Under the pieces are notes generated by a model, which saw only the letters and a program-made list of their open reading frames with translations, did no database searches and was not told where the DNA came from. From Oasisia sp. SBJ-2009 (Eukaryota > Annelida > Polychaeta > Sabellida > Siboglinidae), in contig OZ024857.1 in NCBI GenBank assembly GCA_964017155.1, positions 10,110,146 through 10,174,145 on the forward strand: DNA of 64,000 bases. The letters run 5' to 3'. Shown here one piece after another: positions 38,301-51,400 of the stretch (positions are counted from its first letter, which is position 1; each line of letters opens with the position of its first letter). The translations under genes and the position numbers were made by a program.

Positions 38301-40833
38301 GCATTTTGTTTAAATGCCTACACCGTCACATTCTCACAGAAACGAGGGGATAGCTGCATCATTAGAATAGATCATGAGTGTTTCATATAGCGCACATTCC
38401 TGTTTCTCTGTGTTTATACATGCAACATAATTTTCGATAGTGCAAATGTTCAGTTTAAGGTCGGTCTCATATTTTCTGTTAGACACGCACGTTTGAGCGG
38501 CCCCCCGTAGCTAGCTCCTTCCGCCGGCGCGCCTAGCTGACGACACTCGTCCTCGAGTCGACGGCGACGACAAAGGAAGACGTCAAGAGATCGCCACCAG
38601 CGCCCCAGGGCCAGTCGCAGGCGCTTGTATCACCGACGTCATTGTCACCTCCGGCACACGCAGGTGACACGCGTAAACACACGTCGTGCGTCAACATCAG
38701 TTGTCACCTTATTGTCCGTCACGCAGAACATTGCGACATATGACGCCGACTAATTTGAGCTATAAATAAGCACCGACTGTATGCGTCGCCAACTGGTAGA
38801 TCAAAAGCTTATGTGCCATTGTCCGAGTACGCGAATGACTATAAAAGGGCAATTGGACCTGGACACCGTGGAGGTGATACTGTTACGCTGTGTCAATGTT
38901 AGCGTACTGATATTTTTTTTAATAGGACCTTATTTAACACGCTAGTTATTGTAGACAGGCGCACGTAAAGCGTTTTAAAACATTATAGTAGAGGAGATAA
39001 ACGCAAGGAAACAACATGACTAATTTTAAGTTAATGAAAGTCACCGACGTTGTTTTTGATCAGATCCGTCGTTTTAGAATGATTCTTTCACTGGTCCGTT
39101 GTAGATCCTTGATAAAACCTGTTTGGCCAATGCAAAGATATGATATATTACATACTTATTGCCAACAAGGCCACCTGTATCATACAGTATCACGGATATT
39201 TGTATGCTTGTAGGTGATGAATTCATGCCCTATACAACGCGGTGTTGTGGATATCCTTCTGACGCGTTCTGGATATTTATTTGGTGAAGATGTGATATTT
39301 GTGTTACAGTGTCAATGTAACCTGTGTGTTACAATGCTAGGAATAATCACTGATCTGAAACTTGGCGATGATGCCATATGTTGTATGGTACAGAGTATCA
39401 GTGGTACTTCTCAGATATCTGTTGATAACCTCGTGTCCTGGATAATGTTGTGTCCCAGACGTTTTCCAGATACTTGGTGACAACGCCGTGCCATGTGTAG
39501 TGCAGTGTCACGGACACCCATCAGATACTTGGTGACAACGCCGTGCTATGTGTAGTGCACTGTCACGGACACCCATCAGATACTTGGTGACAACGCCCTG
39601 CTATGTGTAGTGCACTGTCACGGACACCCGTCAGATACTTGGTGACAACGCCGTGCTATGTGTAGTGCACTGTCACGGACACCCGTCAGATACTTGGTGA
39701 CAACACTGTGCTATGTGTAGTGCACTGTCACGGACACCCATCAGATACTTGGTGACAACACTGTGCTATGTGTAGTGCACTGTCACGGACACCCGTCAGA
39801 TACTTGGTGACAACACTGTGCTATGTGTAGTGCACTGTCACGGACACCCGTCAGATACTTGGTGACAACACTGTGCTATGTGTAGTGCACTGTCACGGAC
39901 ACCCGTCAGATACTTGGTGACAACACTGTGCTATGTGTAGTGCACTGTCACAGACACCCGTCAGATACTTGGTGACAACGCCGTGCTATGTGTAGTACAC
40001 TGTCACGGACACCCGTCAGATACTTGGTGACAACACTGTGCTATGTGTAGTGCACTGTCACAGACACCCGTCAGATACTTGGTGACAACACCTCACCCTA
40101 TACAACGTAAAGTCGTTGACACCACAGCACTATCTACCGTAGTACGATCTCCAATGTCACACGAATCACCAGATCCGTTAATTATTAGCGCCTAATTCTG
40201 TTCGTCCGGCCATCATTAATTAATCCAAGTTAATTACTTGGGAAAATAGTTGTAAACACGTAATCGATTTTAGGCAGTCTGCCGTTGTAAGTAGATTCGC
40301 TAGGTATCAGTTCATTGCTGCGAGGAAATCAAATTTCCAACTACCGCCGTTTGAATGGAATGTTGTTATTGCTGGTCACAACTCAACGTCAACATTGCTC
40401 GCTATTGCGTGCAAAATATTAAACGCGTTCAGCAGACCCCATATCAATATATTAATACATAATTTCGTTTGGATTAAGTGCTTATAGCAAAGGTTTATTA
40501 ATTATCGCACAGTCGTCCGTAGAACAACACCAGCGATCACGTTACAGCATTTGAAGCAGCGCGCTTGTCTTATGTCGACACAGTAGCGTGTAGGAAGTCA
40601 TAGACACAGTGCGTTTAATGACAACATATGAGCGGGATTAGATAACAATTTGACCAATGAATTTCAGGGTAGTGTTTCAAGATGTATCAGTCGTCCGGGG
40701 AACATCGGGTGACTTCCAGCGTTCAGGAAATGTACACACACACGCGCACATGCATATGCACATGCACACGCACACGCATACACGCACGCACGCACGCACG
40801 CACGCACGCATACACACACACAACACACACATA

Positions 40834-40890
<57 letters not shown>

Positions 40891-43800
40891 CCACACGAAC
40901 ACGCAAATACGCAGTTTACTCACGCACTTGCATTAACACACATCGCATACACGCACGCACGCATGCATAACTCAACTCTCCACATATTCAATTTCTCGAA
41001 ACCGATCGCAATATTTTCATAATCAAACTCAATCGTCAATTGAGATAATATGAAGCCGAACACTTGTGGTGGACACTGTTGCAATATCTCCAACGAACAT
41101 TTTAGTGACTCGCCCTTCCGGATAACAGAGACACGTCACATAGAAACCCTAGTATGTCACTCATTCGCAGCTCGGTCGTAACTCGGGCAACGTTTGACGA
41201 GTATCAGCGACTGGGGATAATGGCGTAACTTTTGGCAAGTTAATCCGACGTCCTCTGCGAAGTCTTATCTCTACCGCTGATTGCCAGCGAGCTCGGCGCT
41301 TCTACGGGAGCTGCGCGGAATCGGAGCGAGATCGATGTCGCCGATGAACTGTCACCGCGCTGAAGCCCCACGCCGTTCAATCACTCTTCCGATATCGCGG
41401 GGCTTCAGTTTAGCTTCAGCTTAGCTTTCTCTCGGATGTCTCCCGGTTGTGATTCAGCAATAACTCACCGACTGAGCACTTGTAGTTAATTTGAAATTAA
41501 CCTGCGTTATGTAACATATGGCGGAACTGAAATTACGTAACTCAAGCCAATGGGTATACTTGCAAAGCGTTAGGTTAGCTACAACCCATCTGTGACCTAG
41601 GTTTCTGGTAAGGGAAGACACACCATCAAGTCCGTTCCGTTCTCTCCTCAATAATTATCTGCACTTCCGGGTGTTTTGCAATTGCCCCTCCTCCCCACTC
41701 TCGGCTGTTCATCTCCACCCTTTCCAATTTTTTTTATATTTGCAGTATCCCTGTACATTGCTCCGGGTATACAGATTATATCATTGTTACCGTCTTACAC
41801 TGTCCCTTGTCACGAACGGTGGCCGTGTCCACGGGGAAACTACACGACTAATTATCCAGGTGACGCCGTTACACAACAAGCCTCATGCCGTTAACCGCCA
41901 TCGTCCCGTTACCTGACTAAAACACCTCGACGATGAACTGAAATAAAATTAAACAGCGCGCGCGCGTAAAGAACGCGAATACGTCACAGATCCGAGTTAC
42001 GTATCAGCGCCTCCTAGGTTCCCCATTCGTAAAACATATCGGTTGATGGTCAGTTGGTCTCCGCGACGAATGATGGGGAAAATAAGTCGACGTAGTGGCG
42101 CCACCTATCACGTGGAACAAATACTAATGCGTATTGACACAACTGTGGAAACCAAATCCTGGCTGTGTGGTTCGTAATGCATTGGCAACATGTCACGCCA
42201 ATTGAATCCGTGGTATCGTCTGTGGTTTTGGATGGCGTTTTGGGTCTCATATAATCGCGACCCACGCCACGTGTAATTACTTGCGCGTGGCAGTGGTTTG
42301 TATAAACATGAAACGTTGCACCTTTTCTGGTCCATACAAACCTACGAAGCCACACAGCCGCAAAGTCAGAATAATACACCACCTCAAGAAACATTTATAA
42401 CTCCGACCCAAAGTACGTTCACTCACTCACTCACTCACTCACTCACTCACTCACTCACTCACTCACTCACTCACTCACTCACTCACTCACTCACTCACAC
42501 ACACACTCACTCACTCACTCACACACACACTCACTCACACACATACACACTCACTCACTCACCCTCTCACTCACTCACTCACTCACTCACACACACACTC
42601 ACTCACTCACTCACTCACTCACTCACGCACTCACTCACTCACTCACACACATACACACTCACTCACTCACTCACTCACTCACTCACACACACACTCACTC
42701 ACTCACTCACTCACTCACACACACACACTCACTCACTCACACACACACACACTCACTCACTCACTCACACACTCACTCACTCACTCACTCACGCACTCAC
42801 TCACTCACTCACTCACTCACTCACTCACTCACTCACACACATACACACTCACTCACTCACCCTCTCACTCACTCACTCACTCACCCACTCACACACACAC
42901 TCACTCACTCATTCACTCACTCACCCACTCACACACACACTCACTCACTCACTCACTCACACACTCACTCACTCACGCACTCACTCACTCACTCACTCAC
43001 TCACTCACACACATACACACTCACTCACCCTCTCACTCACTCACTCACCCACTCACACACACACTCACTCACTCATTTACTCACCCACTCACACACACAC
43101 TCACTCACTCACTCACTCATGCACTCACTCATTCACTCATTCACACATTCACTCACTCACTCTCTCAATCACTCACTCACTCACTCACTCACTCACTCAC
43201 TCGTTCACTCGTGCACTCTCTCGGCCGCAACTACCAGTCTCCCGACTTGTGTGTCCGTCGTCTAATTGTCGTTCGTGATTCCATTGGTTCTACTTCTAGT
43301 TTCCTAGTTCCATCTTCTTGGCTGCCAATCATCCTACATCAAACGAAATCACTCGATTCCGTGGTAAATCTACCTAAGCAGCCGGGGACTCTGCGCCGTG
43401 TAGCGGTCTACCCAATGAACCGAAATCATCCACATTTCGCCTGAAGTATGCTAGTTTGTCTTTCGAGAATTTGAAAAATTATGTATTGTTTAGTTGGATC
43501 CGTAAAATGTGCTGAATGCAGGGATTGTTCACGACTCTATTCCTAGCTACACCCGTCCCTTGTTCGTTGCGCGCGCATCGATCTGAAGGACAGACGGAGT
43601 GAGCGCCGGTAATGGGCGGCCGTATCAGTCGTCTGCTCCGTCTTGTCACCTTCCAATTAGTGGCTCCCACCTGCTCCGTACATCCGCCTTGGTGTCGTGT
43701 CCTCGCATCGTGGCCGAGGCGGACCGGTGCGCGAGGCTGACGGCGGCTCTCAGGGACAGCCGCCGCACGACAGTTCATTACTGGACTAAGTGGACGTAAT

Positions 43801-46800
43801 CGGCGGAAGAACCACCGACGCACGGGTGCTGTGTGGCTGCCGGTGTAGGGCGAGTGTCGTGCTGGTGTAGTGGCGGGTTTCTGCGGGTGTAGTGGCGGGT
43901 GTCTGCGGGTATAGTGGTGAGTGTCGTGTGGGTGTAGTGGCGAGTGTTGTGCGGGTGTAGTGGCGAGTGTCGTGCGGGTGTAGTGGCGAGTGTTATGCGT
44001 GTGTAGTGGCGAGTATCGTGCGGGTGTAGTGGCGAGTGTCGTGCGGGTGTAGTGGCGAGTGTCGTGCGGGTGTAGTTGCGAGTGTCCTGCGGGTGTAGTG
44101 GTGAGTGTGGTGCGGGTGTAGTGGCGAGTGTTGTGCGGGTGTAGTGGCGTGTGTCGTGCAGGTGTAGTGGCGAGTGTTGTGCGGGTGTAGCGGCGAGTAT
44201 CGTGCGGGTGTAGTGGCGCGTATCGTGCGGGTGTTGTGGCGAGTATCGTGCGGGTGTAGTGGCGAGTGTTGTGCAGGTGTAGTGGCGAGTGTTTTGCAGG
44301 TGTAGTGGCGAGTGTCGTGCCGGTGTAGTGGTGAGTATCGTGCGGGTATAGTGGCGAGTGTTGTGCAGGTGTAGTGGCGAGTGTTTTGCAGGTGTAGTGG
44401 CGAGTGTCGTGCCGGTGTAGTGGCGAGTATCGTGCGGGTGTAGTGGCGTGTGTTGTGCAGGTGTAGTGGCGAGTGTTGTGCAGGTGTAGTGGCGAATGTC
44501 GTGCCGGTGTAGTGGCGAGTATCGTGCGGTTGTAGTGGCGAGTGTTGTGCCGGTGTAGTGGCGAGTATCGTGCGGGTGTAGTGGCGAGTGTTGTGCCGGT
44601 GTAGTGGCGAGTATGGTGCGGGTGTAGTGGCGGATGTCGTGCAGGTGTAGTGGCGATTGTCGTGCAGGTGTAATGGCGAGAGTCGTGTGGGTGTAGTGGT
44701 GAGTATCGTGCGGGTGTAGTGGCGGGTGTCGTGCAGGTGTAGTGGCGAGTGTCGTGCGGGTGTAGTGGCGAGTGTCTTGCGGGTGTATTGGCGAGTGTCG
44801 TGCGGGTGTAGTGACGAGTGTCGTGCGGGTGTAGTGGCGAGTGTTGTGCGGGTGTTGTGGCGAGTGTCGTGCGGGTGTTGTGGCGAGTGTCGTGCGGGTG
44901 TAGTGGCGAGTGTCGTGCGGGTGTTGGAACACTTGTGAGATCATCATCATCGATACCAGGATTTGGGCCGACAATTTCGTTATCAGTGAAGCCCATAGTT
45001 GCAAAGTAGCATATTACACCAACCCGCCATTAATAAATGGTATGAGAATGTTTAACTCAAAATCCTGACCTGCTGGGATAAATATGACTTCCGATCTGGA
45101 ACCAGCATATTGGATTTAATCTAAATTGATTCCGCTAGCAAAAGTTGTGGTATTGCGAAATCGACGAAATCGACGAAATCGACGAAATCGACGAAATCGA
45201 CGAAATCGACGAAATCGACGAAATCGACGAAATCGACGAAATCGACGAAATCGACGAAATCGACGAAATCGACGAAATCGACGAAATCGACGAAATCGAC
45301 GAAATCGACGAAATCGACGAAATCGACGAAATCGACGAAATCGACGAAATCGACGAAATCGACGAAATCGACGAAATCGACGAAATCGACGAAATCGACG
45401 AAATCGACGAAATCGACGAAATCGACGAAATCGACGAAATCGACGAAATCGAGTACAAGAAACCAACATGAAATCCACGAAAACATTATCGGTTGAAAAT
45501 TATTACATTATCGGTTAGCAAGTTTATTACATTATCGGTTGATGTTATTACATTATAAGGCGGTTATTACATTATCGGTTGATTTTATTACATTATCGGG
45601 CAGTTATTACATTACCGGGCGATTATTACATTATCGGTTGTAACAGGCCCTAATATTGCTATGTACAAAACGTCGATTAGTAATGTATTCGCTTGGAAAG
45701 TGGAAAGATTAAGGCATCGTACCCGGCCTTCTGGTACATGCCAATAACGGGCCACAGTCTAACGACAGCCGCCCAGGGCATTGAGTGTAATGACTTCCCC
45801 TGGGAATACACACGTCAACGCATCCCTGGTGCAATTAGCCCATCGTCAACAATGATGTTCCATCAATCATTCCGAGCAGCCGAAATACACAACTTGCAAA
45901 TTGCACCAGTGTATTAAATAGGTAGAGCGCATTAACTAGGCTTAATATAACACTTGTAATGGTAACACATTACAGAAGGTTGTCTTAAAATACAGAATAG
46001 CCGACTAAGGATATTGCGGGTGTATTTGTTAGCATTTTTTGCCATATAATCTATGAGAACGGTCCTGCTAGGTACAGTTGCTGCCACCTAACGGGATATC
46101 CATGAGGCGTTCTTGCACCTAGTTGGCACTGTTCTGTTGACGTGTTTGACAGCGAATTGAACCATCGAAGCGGTGCCGTCACTGTCAGCGAATCGATCAC
46201 CGACGAGATAACGGACCGTGAACTGTGCACTTGCCAAGAATAACTCATTACGACGAGATGGCGAATCCGCCTAAAAGGTTCTCCAAATCAATCGTTCGCG
46301 TAGAGACAGCGAATTACAAACGCAATTAATCTTCCCGTCCGTGGTCTTGCCGCGGTGACAAACCCCGGTGTTTTATTGACAAAAGGAGAACAAAGACTCC
46401 GATGTGCGGGCGTTCAATAACTTTCAATCATCGCCATCACGCGAACGTCGCTGCGTTAACGCGAGATCGAGATAATGGCTGGCGTAAAGTCTGCAAACGG
46501 ATATTAATCGTGGTGAGATCCACTGAATGTGGGCGCTAACGATATCAGCGAGGCGAATACAGAAACAACGATGACACCACGGCATGATTTGCTTCGCGTC
46601 TGTATGCAAAGCGGTAGTATTTCGTGTGTGTAATCACGCAGCGGACGTGTTTCTGCAGTTAAGCTACACGTATATAGAACGCGATGGTCAATGACACCGT
46701 TCAGACATGTTCCACGGACAGAAATTGTACTTGTAGCTCAGCAAGGACATAACCATTGAACTATAACAACTGCATTTTGTGGTTTTCATTAAATAAGTTG

Positions 46801-48369
46801 TCTTTAAGTGTAGCTAAAAAACTATATGTTGTTCGCAAACTACAAACTATGGCATTGGTTCAAGGATCGATATGACTTGTCCAATAAGAGTATTGATAGA
46901 GTATACGAGAGTAACCTTTAGGCGTCTTGATCGATATAGAAATGTTCAATAACCGTATTGGTAGAGTATACGAGAGTAACCATTAGGTATCTTGATCGAT
47001 TGTAGGTTCAGTTGGAAGGCGCACTTAGTACGACGAAATTCAAAGTGTCAAAAACGATTGATATTATGTACAGAGCAAGATATGCACTTGATAACAAAAC
47101 GATACTGTTCGTATTATATCTCCATTGTTTCTCCTTTGTATGTCATACCGCTGTGAAATCTTGACCAGCATTTATAAAACGGTTCACAGTGGGTTTTTAA
47201 CATACAAATGACCTAATCAGGTTATTTTGCAATGATACTTTGTTATGTCATACTAATTCAGTATTTTGAATAAATATAAAATATATAAATGTAGATAACA
47301 CTGTATAAATTATGATATGTTGGGGAAATGATTATGAAGTACAACATTTCTTTCTTCCCCTGTTTCCGGGCGTAAATGTTTATATTATTATGCAATGTGT
47401 GCGGTTGCTTTGTTTGTATTTTCCACTTAAAACTAAATAAACCACCAGTACACAGAGAAGACGAGATGATGGTCGATTGACCAGGTCTGTCAGGGAGTAA
47501 AGAGTACAGCGCTTTGAGCAATCCTGAGCATTTGACACTGCGCTATATAAGAATTTATAGTTTTACCTTTTACCGATCAGTCAGTATCAATCAGTAATAA
47601 CTTACATGTGCGTGCTTTAGATACACATAGCAGTGGCGAGCAGATGCTCTTTTGGAATTATTATAGAAATAACAAGTCCTCTGTATTGTTCTGGTCAGTC
47701 ATTTGTATCGTTCACTATGGACATGATGAGATGCCATACCTTTAGTGAACATGTTTGACCTTGTTTGTCCTACTAGCTTGTCAATCGAGTAACCAATCGT
47801 TCGAGTTCACGTACACTTCTGCTTGTAACTTCCGGAAGATGACACTACAAGACGTTGATATCGTCCTCGTTGAGCCTATGCGTGGGCACATCAAAAGGTC
47901 AGCCGCGTGAACAAAAGTAAACAAAACACCGAGAACTATCTCGGACGGTTAAGCACATTTTTGGACTCTCGATAAGCCAGTGTGATGACCCCACTTTTCC
48001 TCTTTTTCAATATTTTGAAATATAATAAACCACTGTTCTTTGTTTCAGACGGCGTTCAGCTACGCGTGTGCCAATGGCTTCATGCCGATCCTTGAGCTAC
48101 TCGCCAATGTAGAGGAAGTCGACCCGAACCTAGCGGACAACGACGGAAACACGTCTCTGATATTCGCCGCACAAGCAGGTATAGAACAACACTGAGACTG
48201 GCTGCATCCGCTAGGGCAACGATTTGATAGTACACTGTATTCACATTATGTGAAATAGCTTGTATGCACAAACTCATCAGTGTAAGTGATTTCTCACAGG
48301 AACATGTGAGTGTCCGTATCACACACTCATGCACACAAACACAAATGCACTAGCAGGCATACACTCTCA

Positions 48370-48444
<75 letters not shown>

Positions 48445-51400
48445 TCACACGCACACGCACACGCACACGCACACGCACACGCACACGCACACGCACACGC
48501 ACACGCACACGCACACGCACACGCACACGCACACGCACACGCACACGCACACGCACACGCACACGCACACGCACACGCACACGCACACGCACACGCACAC
48601 GCACACGCACACGCACACGCACACGCACACGCACACGCACACGCACACGCACACGCACACGCACACGCACACGCACACGCACACGCACACGCACACGCAC
48701 ACGCACACGCACACGCACACGCACACGCACACGCACACGCACACGCACACGCACACGCACACGCACACGCACACGCACACGCACACGCACACGCACACGC
48801 ACACGCACACGCACACGCACACGCACACGCACACGCACACGCACACGCACACGCACACGCACACGCACACGCACACGCACACGCACACGCACACGCACAC
48901 GCACACGCACACGCACACGCACACGCACACGCACACGCACACGCACACGCACACGCACACGCACACGCACACGCACACGCACACGCACACACAATGCACA
49001 TTGACATAACTTGTTTAGCTATCATCAGCACGGAAAAAAAACACTTTACCCAAGAGTCGATATTACTGACACGTTAGCTGTTCTCTTTTCCATGCTTTGT
49101 TATGAATTTTACAAATATGAAACTAACTCAGTGCTAACTCCACTGTGCGCAGGTCACGATGACGTAGTCAGTTTCCTGCTACATCAATTCCGGGGCATGC
49201 ACATAGACCACTGCAACCAGCACGGCTTCACGGCGCTGATGAAGGCGTCTATCCAAGGACGGACGCGATGTGCCAAACTGCTCCTGTTTGCCGGTGAGGA
49301 GACAGTCTCAGAAACAACTGGATTTAATGTATAGGCTGCATGTTTCCGATGGTTCTCCTGTCGAACTATTGAATACTCTTTAAATAACCACCATAACATT
49401 TGAGTAGGAACACAGGATACATTTGTAAGCGTTAGTATATATTATTTTGTTATAATAGTTTTCACAGTCCAAGTGGCCGCCCGATTCGCATCACTGACTC
49501 CGATGTTAACACCCGCCGGTGTTCCAGATAAACATAAGCAATATAGGTTGATGCAACACGCACCGTCATTGGGAATAGTGCTATAAAACTAAACAAAATC
49601 TTACCATAATATTAATAATTGTGACATTTCTATAGCGCATACAACATTGACAGGTATAATAAATGAAATCATTTGGCATAATCACAAATGGGGACAGGCA
49701 AAAGTTGTCATTGGAACATTGAACCGCCGAGAGGTAATGGTGGAAAAGCAATTTCAAACATATATGTTTTTAGTTTTATAGCGCATGAAACTGTGCTCTG
49801 CAAACAGTATCGTTTTATAGACTGAACATTTTAGGAGTAAGGGTATGTATGAATATTAAATAATAAAAAAGCTTATAATAATTCGGTCTACCTAGATTGG
49901 TAAATGATTACTGAAATGTGATGTTGTCTTTTTGGAAACTAAATATTAATGTTAGTGCGTTGGTATAAAAGACAAGTACAACTGTAGTTTAGTAAGCGTA
50001 AACATTATATTATAATGATATCAGTACAAAAATACCCAACAAAGTGGGAACTGCTGTTAAACACACCCTTGATAAATGAAAAATCCAATCTCAATCCGCG
50101 TACAATGTACAGTATATTGCTACTACAGAAACATGCACGCCATCTAGTGAGTATCTCTGCATTTTGTACCGTAGGAACAGGGCAAGTGATTTTCATTTCC
50201 GGTCCGTTTTTGAGCGATACATAACGAGACCTTATTCAACTGGTCCCGACCTCGGTGTTCGAAAGCATGTTCAAAGTCAAAATTACTGCATGCGACATGA
50301 TGCATGGCTCGTTGTCTGAGTCGGCGGGACCGGATATTGAGTGAAAAGGGCAAAATAGCATAAAAAGGATATAGCGGAACACGATATACCTGCATTCGCT
50401 ATGACCGATCGGTCACCACACAGTGTCTCATAAGGTGGCGGCTCGATTCAATATGAACTGCGTTGCGTGCATTGCAAAATATTACATATGAGTGCATGTG
50501 TGTATTTCGTGCCTAAATCCTACATCACAGATGACACACTGCAAAAGTTGCAGTATTGAATTGCAAAACAAGACACGTTAGACCCTTCCTGCAACCTGGA
50601 CATACAAATATGAATTATTCTGATGAAAACAATTGGGTTACGCCCCCGTCCCACTGTCACATGTCAAGTCTTGGGACGTTTTGGTATTATATCTAACTAA
50701 TAATCTATTTTAACTATTCATTCTTATTTTTAAATGGTGTTTATCTACATGTATAAATTACATATTTATCAACTGTACATTCTACTCACGACGGCGTCGT
50801 CCCGATAGCTTTTTTTAAGGCTGTTTATCTGTATGTATCAACTACGTTTGTTTTTTTACCTGAAATAAACATATTCGTATTTCGTATTCGCAGGAGCCAA
50901 CCCCAATCGTCACGATTACGGCCGCGGCCTGTGCGCCGAGGAGTGGGCGAGGTTCTGCGGCCGACGCGCATGCGCCGACGCCATCGCCAAGTACATCCGC
51001 AGCAAGAAGTACTTCTTCACGAAGACGTTCATCCTGTCGAAGGACAAGTGGAGCAGTGAGCCGGACCTGGCGAAGACGGCGGCGCCGGTGGAGACGTCTC
51101 GTGGCGGCGGCAGCTGGATCCAGCGACACTTGAGCTTCAAGAAGAAGAAGACGACGGGCGGCCCGGAGAGTCCGTCGTCGCCCGGCTCGCTACAGAAGGC
51201 GACGCGGTGCGTGTCGTCGCCGGAGCTCGCCGGCACCGACGAGGCGCCGTCCGCCAACCTGCGCGCCGCCGCGCCCACCTCGACGAGGCGACCGTCCTGC
51301 ATCGACGGCGTCGTGCCGATGAACATCGCCAAGTGCCGGCGGGGCATGCGTGCTATGTGCGGGTCCGTGGTGGTCGAGGAGACCCCGGTCATCGAGCCGC

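Larger units (their letters stand above)
32341..39309 (+). other. Ankyrin gene intron 1, left part
   Basis: Mostly unique, AT-rich sequence. It contains a stretch open in several frames at 33087-33480, a cluster of related direct repeats at 36901-38498, a local tandem duplication at 37247-37594 and a short telomere-like tract at 37724-37758. From about 39205 decayed relatives of the 55-bp unit appear. No exon of another gene is supported. Confidence 0.6.
39310..41386. repeat. Segment B', intronic and probably ancestral copy of segment B
   Basis: Matches 21955-24027 along its length. It sits in a continuous context: decayed 55-bp-like units extend left of it (39205-39310), and an inverted repeat CTGAAGCCCC (41360-41369) / GGGGCTTCAG (41399-41408) spans its right edge. 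Both contexts are cut in the other copy, so this is most likely the source. Confidence 0.9.
45646..48048 (+). other. Intron 1 right end, no other gene
   Basis: Unique sequence with a local duplication of about 65 bp at 46866-47001 (GTATACGAGAGTAACC twice) and a SINE tail near 47493-47560. It ends in the acceptor TTTGTTTCAG. Confidence 0.5.

Noticed and set aside
43479..45004. 505- and 408-residue minus-strand frames ([15 protein letters not shown])
   Set aside because: Artefact of the 23-bp minisatellite.
48310..49077. Ala-His, Thr-His, Val-Arg and Val-Cys repeat frames
   Set aside because: Translations of the CACACG tract inside an intron.
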